In this document: positions 42,779 through 51,860 of the stretch, in pieces
How the letters are laid out: every line of letters begins with the position of its first letter
Position numbering within the stretch: the first letter of the stretch is position 1
Assembly (NCBI RefSeq): GCF_011516635.5
Contig: NZ_CP096255.1
Span: forward strand, 8,257,501-8,321,500
Length of the DNA stretch: 64,000 nt
DNA from: Bradyrhizobium barranii subsp. apii
Lineage (GTDB): Bacteria; Pseudomonadota; Alphaproteobacteria; Rhizobiales; Xanthobacteraceae
Direction of reading: 5' to 3'
Notes under the pieces: generated by a model
What the model was told of the DNA's origin: nothing
The model's database searches: none
What the model saw: only the letters and a program-made list of their open reading frames with translations
Program-made: the position numbers and the translations under genes

Positions 42779-43756
42779 ATGCTGTCATCACTGATCCGCG
42801 TTCTGCGCACTGCCGGCGCAGCCGCACTTTGTCTCGCCGCCGCATCCGCCGCGCAGGCCGACAATTATCCGAGCCGCAACATCACGCTGGTGCTGCCGTT
42901 CGCGGCCGGCAGCGGCACCGACACCACGACGCGGCTGATCTCGCAGCATTTGTCGCAGGCGCTCGGCGTCGGCATCGTGATCGAGAACAAGGCCGGCGCC
43001 AACGGCATGATCGCCGCGACCTTTGTGGCGCGCGCCGCCCCCGACGGCTACACGCTGCTGGTGACGACCAACACCACGCATTCGGCCAATCCCTACCTGC
43101 TCAAGAGCCTGACCTACGACCCTGTCAAGGACTTCACCCCGATCGCGCGCACCGGCGACCTGCCCTTCATGCTGGTGATTCACCCGGAGGTGCCGGCCAA
43201 GACCGTCGGCGAGCTCGTCGCCTACGGCAAGGCCAATCCGGGCAAGCTGAGCTACGCGTCGGGCTCGTCCTCGGCGATCGTGTCGGGTGCGACCTTTGCG
43301 CACAATGCCGGGCTCGATCTCCTGCACGTGCCCTACAAGAGCTCGCCGCCGGCGCTCAACGACGTCATGGGCGGCCGAGTCTCGATGATGTTCGTCGATA
43401 TCCTGACCGGCCTGCCCCACGTCAACGGCAACGCGCTGCGCGCGCTCGCCGTCACCACCAAGGACCGCTCGCCGCTGGTGCCGAACCTGCCCTCGATGCA
43501 GGAGGCCGGCGTGCCCGATTTCGACATCTCGTCGTGGCAGGGCTATTTCGGCCCCGCCGGCATGCCCAAGGAGATCGTGACCAGACTTAACGCCGAGATC
43601 AGGAAGATCGTCGAGAAGCCGGAGATCAAGGCCCAGCTCGCCACGCTCGGCATGGACGCCTTCTCCGGCACGCCGGAGCAGCTCGGCACGTTCGTGAACG
43701 AGCAGCTGGTGCTGTGGGAGAAGCTGATCACGAACGCGAAGATCGAGAAGCAGTAG
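42779..43756 (+). CDS. Bug-family (TctC-like) periplasmic solute-binding protein
   Basis: A 325-residue binding protein of the tripartite tricarboxylate transporter type. A signal peptide (cut after AAQAD) is followed by the family marks YPSRNITLVLPFAAGSGTD, VIENKAGANGMIAA and YGKANPGKLSYASGSS. No TctA/TctB membrane genes are nearby, which is usual for these numerous orphan receptors. Ligands of relatives are carboxylates such as citrate or aromatic acids. The ligand here is unknown. Confidence 0.92.
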   Translation: MLSSLIRVLRTAGAAALCLAAASAAQADNYPSRNITLVLPFAAGSGTDTTTRLISQHLSQALGVGIVIENKAGANGMIAATFVARAAPDGYTLLVTTNTTHSANPYLLKSLTYDPVKDFTPIARTGDLPFMLVIHPEVPAKTVGELVAYGKANPGKLSYASGSSSAIVSGATFAHNAGLDLLHVPYKSSPPALNDVMGGRVSMMFVDILTGLPHVNGNALRALAVTTKDRSPLVPNLPSMQEAGVPDFDISSWQGYFGPAGMPKEIVTRLNAEIRKIVEKPEIKAQLATLGMDAFSGTPEQLGTFVNEQLVLWEKLITNAKIEKQ

Positions 43757-43770
43757 GGGGTCTAGGAAGG

Positions 43771-43891
43771 TGTCATCGCCCGCCTTGTGCGCAATTGCGC
43801 ACTGGGGCGGGCGATCCAGTATTCCGAGACGTTGGTGATTGACCCGATGGGCCGCGGCGTACTGGATGCCCCGCCTTCGCGGGGCATGACA
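43771..43891. repeat. TGTCATCGCCCGC ... GGGGCATGACA inverted repeat
   Basis: Two hairpin units face each other. The first carries GCCCGCCTTGTGCGC and GGGCGGGCGATCCAG, and the second TACTGGATGCCCCGCC and GCGGGGCATGACA. It fills the gap after the Bug-type gene. Confidence 0.7.
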
Positions 43892-43914
43892 GCCGAAAAG
43901 TTGAAAAAGAAAAA

Positions 43915-43953
43915 AGGTGGGCACGGCGCTCGCGCGCCTTTGCCCACCCTACC
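43915..43953. repeat. Half unit of the CGTAGGGTGGG family
   Basis: AGGTGGGCACGGCGCTCGCG runs to CCTTTGCCCACCCTACC. Only the inner hairpin of the longer family elements is present here. Confidence 0.7.
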
Positions 43954-43980
43954 AATTCAGCGAATTCCGTGCGTTCGGCT

Positions 43981-45507
43981 TTACGCCGCGCGGACCTTGG
44001 CGAGGAAGCCGTCGACGGCGCTGCGCAGCGCGCCGGACTGGCTGTCCAGCTCGCGGGCGTTGGTGAGCACGTCGGTGGCAGCAGAGCCGGTCGCTTCCGC
44101 GGCCGAGGTGACGCTGCCGATATTGGCGTTGATCTCGTTCGAGCCGGCCGCGACCGACTGGATGTTGCGGGCGATCTCGCGGGTCGCTTCGCCCTGCTGC
44201 TCGATCGAGGCGGAAATGCCGGCGGTGATCTCGCTCATCTCGGCGATGGTCTGGGTGATGCCGGAGATCGCGGTGACCGCGTCGCTGGTCGAGGTCTGCA
44301 TCGCCGCCACTTGCGCGGAGATTTCCTCGGTCGCCTTCGCGGTCTGGTTCGCCAGCGCCTTGACCTCGGAGGCCACCACCGCGAAGCCGCGGCCGGACTC
44401 GCCGGCGCGCGCCGCTTCGATGGTGGCGTTGAGCGCGAGCAGGTTGGTCTGCGCCGCAATCGAGTGGATCAGCTTGACGACCTCGCCGATCTTCTCGGCG
44501 CCGGTCGAGAGCACCTGCACGGTGGCGTTGGTGCGCTCGGCATCGCTGACGGCCCGGCTCGCGACTTCGGTCGAGCGCGTGACCTGGCGGGAGATTTCCG
44601 CAACCGAGCTCGACAATTCTTCGGCGGCTGCGGCAACCGTGCCGACATTGCCGGAGGCTTTTTGCGAGGCGGCGCCGACCGTCGCCGCACGCGACGAGGC
44701 GTCGCTGGCCGTCGCGGTCATCGACTGCGCGGTGCTCTGCATGCCGGCGGCGGCCGAGGAGACCGAGCGGACGATGCCGTTGACGCTGCGCTCGAAATCG
44801 CTGGCGATGCCCTCCATCGCGCTGCGACGTTCCGCCGCGGCACGCTCCTTGGCATCGGCCTCGGTCTTCTCGAGGCCGCGGATGCGGACCGCGTTGTCCT
44901 TGAAGATCTGGACGGTCGAAGCCATCGCGCCGACCTCGTCGCCGCGACCAACCCCGGGAATCTCACCCTCGAGCTTGCCGTCGGCGAGATCCTTCATGCG
45001 GGCGCCGAGCAGCTCCAGCGGACGGCTGATGCCGCGGCTGATCAGCCAGGCAACGCCGCCGGCGACGATGACGATGCCGAGCATGGCAAGACCTAGCAGC
45101 CAGTAGACCGGGCCCATCTTGGCATCGATGTCGCTGAGATAGGCGCCAGTGCCGAGATACATGTCGAAACCGGGCACCGCGACGGCGTAACCGATCTTGC
45201 TGATCGGCGTCTCCTGGCCGGGCTTCACGTAATCATAATAGAGCAGGATCGAGCCGTTGGCCTTGACGCCGTCCATCAGCTCGACGGAGAGCTTGCGGCC
45301 GTTGGTCACGACATCCATGCGGTTGCTGCCGATCTGCTTCGGATCGGGCGCGAGCTGGGTGATGCCGTCATAGGACGTGCCGAACAGATAGCCCGAGCCG
45401 TTGTCGTAGGTCATCGCGTTGCCGTAGCGGCGAAGGTCGGCCAACGCCGCATCCTTGGTCAACTCGCCGGCATCGACGCGTTTCTTCAGCGCCGCGGCGT
45501 AGTTGCG
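43981..45507 (-). pseudogene. Methyl-accepting chemotaxis protein, 3' part (split by IS)
   Basis: The main part of a chemoreceptor gene. It holds the rest of a periplasmic Cache-type sensor (DNGSGYLFGTSYDGITQL, VDAGELTKDAALADL), a second membrane span (VYWLLGLAMLGIVIVAGGVA), a HAMP domain and the signalling hairpin with the conserved tip IHSIAAQTNLLALNATIEAA. The 5' part lies at 46937-47103 beyond the IS. The break falls within the sensor, right after LGRN. The 8-bp target TAGTTGCG is duplicated on both sides. Removing the IS and one copy restores one frame of about 560 residues. An internal ATG at 45462 could in theory start a protein without the first membrane span. Confidence 0.93.
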
Positions 45508-46936
45508 GGGGATGTCCCGATCGCTGTTGAACTACGTCGGGTCGACGTTGCCGGAATGAATATTACGCAGCCCTCGTGACGTGGGCAACGGACTTGATTG
45601 TCATGCGATCGTGGTGAGCTTGAAGGGCCGCACGCAGAACCGACAATTGCTTATGCGCCTTCAATCGTCGGAAGCCCTTGTTGGCCTCGATCATACCGGC
45701 CGCGACCCATCGCAAGGCCATACCGGCATCCCGCCAGCGTTTAACGTTGCGCGTGACGCGGCGAATGGTGCCCATCATGTTCTCGGCGATATTGGTACAG
45801 GCGAGCGATCGGCGAAGCTCCTTCGGCAACTTCAACCGGACGACAGTCAGGATTTCGTCGAGGCCTTCGAGGATACTGGCCGCAACGCCGGGCCATTGCT
45901 GGTCGAGTCGACGCGCGAGATTGCGGATCAATTTTTCAGCCTTGTCGGCGTCATCGAGCTCCCAGGCCTGGCGCAGCACCCGGCGGGTGGCCGCATGATG
46001 CTCTTTCGGCAGGCGTTCCATGATGTTGCGCGCCTTGTGGATCTGGCAGCGCTGGATCGCAGCGGCCGAACCGAAGGTGCGGCGGATCGCCTTCGACAAC
46101 GCCTTCGCGCCGTCGGCGATGAACAGTCTTGGCACCGTCGGGTCGAGCCCGCGCGAGACCAGGTTGTCCAGCAGGGCCTGAACCGTTGCTGCATTCTCGG
46201 TCGCCCCTTCCACCAGCGCCAGCGGATGCTTGTTGCCTTCGCCGTCAACCCCGATCGCGGCCACCAGCACGAGATCGTCGTCGAGATGCAGCCCGTCGAT
46301 TTGGACCACCAGAAGGTCGAGCGCGGACAGATCGGCAGCCATGAAGTCGGCCAGCCGCGCCGCCGACAGAGCCACGAACCTCCGCGAGGCCGCCGACTTC
46401 GAAATCCCCGATCCGGGCGGTGCCGGCACGTCACCCTCGGGCAGCCGGACGGCGCGGCCGAACCGGCGCGTCGACACATTGATCAGCATCAGGTTCATCG
46501 CCCAGCGACCGAGCCAGTCCTCCTGCGCCGCCGTTTCCCAGCTCGGGATCGTGACCTCGCGGCCGTCCATGCCCCGGACCCGCGGGCGACCGACCTCGAT
46601 CTTGCCGCCGTGGAAACCGATCCGCCCCCGCGTTCGGCCCCAACGGTGCGCCCGCCGCGCCGCATCACGACCGTGGCGCGGCCCGCAGGCCGCTGTCACA
46701 TCCGCCTCCATCATCGTGCCGAGCGCCTCGATTCCTGCCGCAAGGCAGAACCGATCGAAGCTCGCTCGCACTTCCGCAAATGATTTCTCCACAGCCCCGG
46801 TCGCCGGCCAACCAGCCGGTGTGATATCTCTCGTCATGGCGTTGCTCTCCTTTGTGGAATCAGCACCCCGAGCCTACCGGCTCAAGGTGGGCAACGCCGA
46901 CCTCTTCAGAAATTCAACAGAACCCGGGACATCCCC
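45508..46936 (-). mobile_element. IS256-family insertion sequence, copy 2
   Basis: A 1429-bp element with the same ends as copy 1 (GGGGATGTCCCG and CGGGACATCCCC). The 8-bp target duplication TAGTTGCG is at 45500-45507 and 46937-46944. It is inserted in the same orientation as the host chemoreceptor gene. In the compared coding region it differs from copy 1 by one base (46590 C against 15114 T). Confidence 0.97.
45563..46837 (-). CDS. IS256-family transposase, copy 2
   Basis: A 424-residue DDE transposase identical to copy 1 except for IEVGRP in place of IEVDRP. The catalytic D181, D242 and E352 are kept and the frame is intact. The change is in the N-terminal domain, outside the catalytic residues. 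Either copy may be active. Confidence 0.96.
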   Translation of the reverse strand: MTRDITPAGWPATGAVEKSFAEVRASFDRFCLAAGIEALGTMMEADVTAACGPRHGRDAARRAHRWGRTRGRIGFHGGKIEVGRPRVRGMDGREVTIPSWETAAQEDWLGRWAMNLMLINVSTRRFGRAVRLPEGDVPAPPGSGISKSAASRRFVALSAARLADFMAADLSALDLLVVQIDGLHLDDDLVLVAAIGVDGEGNKHPLALVEGATENAATVQALLDNLVSRGLDPTVPRLFIADGAKALSKAIRRTFGSAAAIQRCQIHKARNIMERLPKEHHAATRRVLRQAWELDDADKAEKLIRNLARRLDQQWPGVAASILEGLDEILTVVRLKLPKELRRSLACTNIAENMMGTIRRVTRNVKRWRDAGMALRWVAAGMIEANKGFRRLKAHKQLSVLRAALQAHHDRMTIKSVAHVTRAA

Positions 46937-47103
46937 TAGTTGCGACCCAGGTCGACGATCGACTTGGCCTGGTCGATGCGCGCATTCACCATCTCGCGCT
47001 TCATCAGATAGCCGGCGAGAACACCGGAGAGGCAAAGGCCGAACAGGGTGACGCCGACAAGGATACCGAGCTTGGGGGCGATCTTCAGATTGCTCAACTT
47101 CAC
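46937..47103 (-). pseudogene. Methyl-accepting chemotaxis protein, 5' part (split by IS)
   Basis: The first about 55 codons of the chemoreceptor: a cytoplasmic start (KLSNLKIAPKLG), the first membrane span (ILVGVTLFGLCLSGVLAGYL) and the start of the sensor (REMVNARIDQAKSIVDLGRN). I take GTG 47103 as the start because GGAG lies 7 bases upstream; an ATG at 47163 is in frame but adds a cysteine-rich stretch unlike a receptor start. The frame runs into the IS end. Confidence 0.88.
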
Positions 47104-47364
47104 GGGACAGCTCCGGCAATAATGGGATACGGGCGCGCAAGGGAATCGATAAATTTGATTCAACTTTTAGTGTGTGACCTCTTATCAACCTGTTACGGGC
47201 AGCTCCGTAGAAGCCCGGACGGAAGGCCGAAACAGTCGAATAAATCGCCGCAGCGGCAACCGACGATTGTACGCGACCGCTCCGATTTCGCGTAAAAGAC
47301 GCAAAGGCCCGCCCACAAGGTGCGGGTCACAACAAGAACCGACAGACCAAATCGGGAGCAGGAA

Positions 47365-48408
47365 ATGCCGAAATACAGGGTGGTGACGCCGAAGGGCGCG
47401 AGCTTCACGGTCGCAGGCAGCGACTATTCCTATGAGCGAGAGGCGCTCGATCCGATCGATGCCGAGATCGTCGAAGCCCCCGCCAACGAGGCCGAGTTCA
47501 TCGCCGCCGCGAAAAACGCCGATGCCATCTATGCCAAGGGCATCCCGATCTCCAAGACCATCATCGACGCGCTGGAGAGCTGCAAGGTCATCACGCTCGG
47601 CTCTGTCGGCGTCGACAGCGTCGACGTGAAGGCCGCGACCGCCCGCGGCATTCCCGTCACCAACATTCCCGACACCTTCATCGAGGAGGTCGCCGACCAC
47701 GCCATGATGCTGCTGCTCGCCGGCTTCCGCCGCCTGGTCGAGCAGGACAGGATGGTGCGCGACGGGCGCTGGGCCGAAGGCCGGCCAGCGCTGTTGAAGA
47801 TCCCGCGGCTGATGGGCCAGACGCTCGGCTTCATCTCGTTCGGCCGCGTCGCGCGTGCCGTTGCGAAGCGCGCCGCCCCGTTCGGCCTGCGCATGATGGC
47901 CTACGATCCCTTCATCCAGGAAACGCTGATGTACGACCATGGCGTGATCCCGGCGACGCTGAACGAGGTGCTGTCGCAGTCGGATTTCGTCTCGATGCAC
48001 GCCCCGGCGAGGCCCGAGGTGCATCACATGCTCACCGAGAAGCACTTCCGGCAGATGAAGAAAGGCTCGGTCTTCATCAATACCGGCCGCGGCGCCACCG
48101 TGGACGAGGAAAGCCTGATCAAGGCGCTCCAGGAGGGCTGGATTGCGCACGCCGCCCTCGACGTGTTGGAGAAGGAGCCGCCCTCGCACAACAATCCCAT
48201 CCTCAGCATGGAGAACGTGACGCTGACCGCCCATGTCGCCTCGGCCTCGGCACGGTTCGACGAGGCGCGCAAGCGCCGCGTGGGCTACGAATTGTCACTG
48301 GTGCTTCAGGGCATGTGGCCGGTAAGCTGCGTCAATCCGTCGGTGCTGCAGAACACCGCGCTCCGCCGCTGGCAGCCCGTCAGCATGGATCGCGGCCCGA
48401 ACAGCTAG
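47365..48408 (+). CDS. D-isomer-specific 2-hydroxyacid dehydrogenase (CtBP/SerA-like)
   Basis: A 347-residue NAD(P)-dependent dehydrogenase of the D-2-hydroxyacid family. The catalytic residues are present: arginine in NTGRGATVDEE, glutamate in LDVLEKEPP and histidine in LTAHVASAS. The dinucleotide motif, usually GxGxxG, reads S158-F-G160-R-V-A163, so two of three glycines are changed. It lacks the C-terminal ACT domain of long SerA proteins. ATG 47365 is preceded by GGGAGCAGGA. It lies 87 bases upstream of an ABC importer operon and may act on the imported compound. Confidence 0.88.
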   Translation: MPKYRVVTPKGASFTVAGSDYSYEREALDPIDAEIVEAPANEAEFIAAAKNADAIYAKGIPISKTIIDALESCKVITLGSVGVDSVDVKAATARGIPVTNIPDTFIEEVADHAMMLLLAGFRRLVEQDRMVRDGRWAEGRPALLKIPRLMGQTLGFISFGRVARAVAKRAAPFGLRMMAYDPFIQETLMYDHGVIPATLNEVLSQSDFVSMHAPARPEVHHMLTEKHFRQMKKGSVFINTGRGATVDEESLIKALQEGWIAHAALDVLEKEPPSHNNPILSMENVTLTAHVASASARFDEARKRRVGYELSLVLQGMWPVSCVNPSVLQNTALRRWQPVSMDRGPNS

Positions 48409-48495
48409 GCGGCCGGCCGCAAGACGCGCCCGGAATCGGAACGGCCCTTCACCGGCGATCAACGCCGGGAAGGGAGACATCATAGGGAGGAACTG

Positions 48496-49839
48496 ATGAG
48501 GAACGACATCACCCGTCGTGATGCCTTGGCTCTGGGCCTGTCCGCTACGGCGCTCGCGGCAACCGGTGTTGCAGCGCACGCTCAATCCGCAATCAAGGCC
48601 GCGGACGTCCCCGCACCGAAACTGCCGATCGAGAAAGGCGCGTCCCTGCGCATGCTGCGGCCGGTGCGCTTCGTCCAGGCCGACGAAGACGTGTTCCGTG
48701 CCAACGCGGCTAAATTCACCAAGGAGACCGGGGTCGAGGTCAAGGTCGATTTCGTCGGCTGGGAGGACATCAACCAGCAGACCGCGGTGACCTCAAATTC
48801 CGGCGCCGGCCCCGACATCATCATCGGCTTCTCCGACGCGCCGCACATCTATGTCGACAAGCTGATCGAGCTGACCGACGTCGCCGACTATCTCGGCAAG
48901 AAGTATGGCGGCTGGCAGAACCTTGCGAAGGCCTACGGCAAGAAGGCCAAGAGCGATACCTGGATCGGGCTCCCGTTCGGGGCCACCGCCGGTCCCCTGA
49001 TCTATCGCAAATCCATCCTCAAATCCGTCGGGTTCGACAAGGCGCCGGACGATCATGCCGGGCTCCTGGACCTCTGCAAGAAGCTGCAGAAGGCCGGCAA
49101 GCCCGCTGGCTTTGCGCTGGGCAATGCCGTCGGCGACGGCAACGGCTTTGCGGACTGGATGATGTGGTCGCACAATGCCTCGCTGCTGGATGAGGAAGGC
49201 AATGTCACCATCAACAGCAAGGAGACCATCGCGGCGCTGAATTTCGTGAAGGAGCTCTACCCGACCTTCATCGCCGGTACGCCGTCCTGGAACGACGTCA
49301 GCAACAATCGCGCCTATTCCTCGCAGGAAATCGGGCTGACGGCGAACGGCGTCTCGCTGTATTTCTCCCTGAAGAACGATCCGGCGACCGCGGCGATCGC
49401 CGAGGATTCCGAACATCAGCTGCTGCCGAAGGGCCTTGCACCGATCTCGCCGATGTCGGGACTGACGCTGAACGCCATGGTGTTCAAGCACAGCCAGTAT
49501 CCGAACGCGGCGAAGGCCTTCCTGCAGTTCATGCTGGAGAAGGACCAGTACGAGCCGTGGCTCAACGCCAACAGCGGTTACTGGTCGCAACCGCTTGCGG
49601 CCTACGCCGATGCGGCGGTGTGGAAGGGCGATCCCAAGGTCGCGATCTTCAGAGACACCATGAACAGCACGTATTACGCCGGCTACAAAGGTCCGATTTC
49701 GACCGCCACCGGTGCTGTTCGCGCGGACTATGTGACGGTGCAGATGTTCGCCTCGGTCGCGACCGGTGCGGCGACGCCCGAAGCCGCGGCTGCGGAAGCG
49801 GAACAGCGCTGCAAGCGGTACTTCCGCAGACAGAGGTAG
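48496..49839 (+). CDS. Sugar-type ABC transporter substrate-binding protein
   Basis: A 447-residue periplasmic binding protein of the family 1 (maltose/glycerol-phosphate) type. A Tat signal (TRRDALALGLSATALAATG) is followed by a region typical for this group (VGWEDINQQTAVTSNSGAG, GPDIIIGFSD, WIGLPFGATAGPLIYRK). The ligand is not predictable; sugar, polyol or glycerophosphodiester are usual. Two permease genes follow after a repeat-filled gap of 169 bases. Confidence 0.9.
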   Translation: MRNDITRRDALALGLSATALAATGVAAHAQSAIKAADVPAPKLPIEKGASLRMLRPVRFVQADEDVFRANAAKFTKETGVEVKVDFVGWEDINQQTAVTSNSGAGPDIIIGFSDAPHIYVDKLIELTDVADYLGKKYGGWQNLAKAYGKKAKSDTWIGLPFGATAGPLIYRKSILKSVGFDKAPDDHAGLLDLCKKLQKAGKPAGFALGNAVGDGNGFADWMMWSHNASLLDEEGNVTINSKETIAALNFVKELYPTFIAGTPSWNDVSNNRAYSSQEIGLTANGVSLYFSLKNDPATAAIAEDSEHQLLPKGLAPISPMSGLTLNAMVFKHSQYPNAAKAFLQFMLEKDQYEPWLNANSGYWSQPLAAYADAAVWKGDPKVAIFRDTMNSTYYAGYKGPISTATGAVRADYVTVQMFASVATGAATPEAAAAEAEQRCKRYFRRQR

Positions 49840-49858
49840 CGGCCGACGACAACGCGGC

Positions 49859-49974
49859 CGTCATTGCGAGGAGCGACGCGACGAAGCAATCCAGACTGCA
49901 ACTGCGGAGACAGACTGGATTGCTTCCGCCTTCGCCAAAGCTGCGGCGGACAAGTCGCATCGCTCGCAATGACG
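49859..49974. repeat. CGTCATTGCGAG ... CTCGCAATGACG palindrome
   Basis: An imperfect palindrome with outer arms GTCATTGCGAGGAGCGACGC and GCATCGCTCGCAATGAC and inner arms GCAATCCAGACTG / CAGACTGGATTGC. The same family is at 56926-57005. This one sits between the binding protein gene and the first permease gene, where it may lower expression of the downstream genes. Confidence 0.85.
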
Positions 49975-50008
49975 GTGTGGTAACAGCCTAGAACAGGACA
50001 ACGACCCG

Positions 50009-50965
50009 ATGTCCGTGACCACCCTCTCCTCCCCCGTACTGGCGCACCGGCAGCAATCCTGGCTGGTGCGGTTGTTCGACTACAAGCCGTTCCTGATCGT
50101 GATGTGCCTGGCGCCCGCGATCGGGCTCCTCGCGGTGTTTCTGACCTATCCGCTCGGTCTCGGCATCTGGCTCGCCTTCACCGACACCACGATCGGCCGA
50201 CGTGGCGTCTTCGTGGGCCTTGAGAATTTCCAGTATCTGCTCACCGATCCCCTGTGGTGGGGCGCGGTGTTCTACAGCGTGTTCTATACGGCGGTCGCGA
50301 CCTTCGGAAAGTTCGCGCTCGGCTTCTGGCTCGCGCTGCTGCTCAACAACCATTTTCCGTTCAAGAGCCTGCTCCGCGCCATCGTGCTGCTGCCCTGGAT
50401 CGTGCCGACGGTGCTCTCGGCGCTGGCGTTCTGGTGGATCTACGATCCGCAATTCTCGATCATCTCCTATTTGCTGGTCGACGTGCTGCATTGGCGCACC
50501 ACCAACATCGACTTCCTCGGCGCGCCCTGGCCAGCGCGCTTCTCGCTAATCGCGGCGAATATCTGGCGCGGCATTCCCTTCGTCGCGATCTCGCTGCTCG
50601 CAGGCCTGCAGACCATTTCGCCCTCGCTCTACGAGGCCGCGATGCTCGACGGCGCCAGCGCTTGGCAGCGCTTCCGCTACATCACCTTCCCGATGATGAT
50701 GCCGATCCTCGCGATCGTCATGACCTTCTCGATCATCTTCACCTTCACGGACTTCCAGCTCGTCTACGCCATCACCCGCGGCGGCCCGGTGAACTCGACC
50801 CATTTGCTGGCGACGCTGGCGTTCCAGCGCGGCATCGCCGGCGGCGAGCTCGGCGAAGGTGCGGCGATCGCGGTGTCGATGATCCCGTTCCTGGTGTTCG
50901 CGACGCTGTTCTCATATTTCGGCCTGGCGCGCCGCAAATGGCAGCAGGGAGAGGCCAATGACTGA
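50009..50965 (+). CDS. ABC transporter permease (MalF/UgpA type)
   Basis: A 318-residue inner-membrane permease with about six spans and the conserved EAA loop (YEAAMLDGASAWQRFRYITF). The start is ATG 50009. It overlaps the next permease by 8 bases. It pairs with the downstream permease to form the membrane channel of the importer. Confidence 0.92.
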   Translation: MSVTTLSSPVLAHRQQSWLVRLFDYKPFLIVMCLAPAIGLLAVFLTYPLGLGIWLAFTDTTIGRRGVFVGLENFQYLLTDPLWWGAVFYSVFYTAVATFGKFALGFWLALLLNNHFPFKSLLRAIVLLPWIVPTVLSALAFWWIYDPQFSIISYLLVDVLHWRTTNIDFLGAPWPARFSLIAANIWRGIPFVAISLLAGLQTISPSLYEAAMLDGASAWQRFRYITFPMMMPILAIVMTFSIIFTFTDFQLVYAITRGGPVNSTHLLATLAFQRGIAGGELGEGAAIAVSMIPFLVFATLFSYFGLARRKWQQGEAND

Positions 50966-51854
50966 CACTGTCGCGCAGCCGGCCGCCGTCGCCAACACAC
51001 CGCCCGACACCATGGCTTGGGATTCCGGGCTGCGGCGGCTGATGATGATCTACCTGCCGCTCGGCTGCTTCGTGCTGATCCTGCTGTTTCCGTTCTACTG
51101 GATGGCGATCACGTCGTTCAAGCCGAACGCAGAGCTGATGAACTTCAAGGATCACAACCCGTTCTGGATCACTTCGCCGACGCTGGCGCACGTCAAGCAC
51201 CTGCTGTTCGACACCGCCTATCCGCGCTGGCTGTGGACAACGATGATCGTTGCGATCGGGTCGAGCACGCTGTCGCTGATCGCGAGCACGCTCGCCGCCT
51301 ATGCCATCGAGCGGCTGCGCTTCCGCGGCAGTCCATATGTTGGCCTCGGCATCTATCTCGCTTACCTCGTGCCGCCGTCGATCCTGTTCATCCCGCTCGC
51401 CACCGTCGTGGTGCAGTTCGGCCTGTTCGACTCACCGATGGCGCTGATCCTGGTCTATCCGACCTTCCTGGTGCCGTTCTGCACCTGGCTCCTGATCGGC
51501 TATTTCAAGTCGATCCCCTACGAGCTCGAGGAATGCGCGCTGGTCGACGGCGCCACGCGCCTCCAGATCCTGCGGCGGATCACGCTACCGCTGGCGGTGC
51601 CCGGGCTGATCTCGGCCGGCATCTTCTCCTTCACGCTGTCTTGGAACGAGTTCATCTACGCGCTCGCCTTCATCCAGAGCGGCGCGAACAAGACCGTGCC
51701 GGTTGCGATCCTGACCGAGCTCGTCACCGGCGACGTCTACCAGTGGGGCGCGCTGATGGCGGGATCACTGCTCGGCTCGCTGCCGGTTGCGATCTTCTAT
51801 TCGCTGTTCGTCGATTACTACGTGTCCTCGCTGACCGGTGCGGTGAAGGAGTAA
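50958..51854 (+). CDS. ABC transporter permease (MalG/UgpE type)
   Basis: A 298-residue permease with six spans and the EAA loop (LEECALVDGATRLQILRRIT). It starts inside the end of the first permease gene. No ATPase gene follows: the next gene is a LysR regulator on the other strand. The importer must borrow a shared MsmX/UgpC-type ATPase or one encoded elsewhere. Confidence 0.92.
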   Translation: MTDTVAQPAAVANTPPDTMAWDSGLRRLMMIYLPLGCFVLILLFPFYWMAITSFKPNAELMNFKDHNPFWITSPTLAHVKHLLFDTAYPRWLWTTMIVAIGSSTLSLIASTLAAYAIERLRFRGSPYVGLGIYLAYLVPPSILFIPLATVVVQFGLFDSPMALILVYPTFLVPFCTWLLIGYFKSIPYELEECALVDGATRLQILRRITLPLAVPGLISAGIFSFTLSWNEFIYALAFIQSGANKTVPVAILTELVTGDVYQWGALMAGSLLGSLPVAIFYSLFVDYYVSSLTGAVKE

Positions 51855-51860
51855 CACGAG

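Noticed and set aside
14024..46944. The two IS copies as ends of a 31-kb composite transposon
   Set aside because: Each copy has its own, different 8-bp target duplication directly at both of its ends (GTTGACAA and TAGTTGCG). A composite element would show one duplication at the outer ends only. The DNA between includes typical core genes such as purA.
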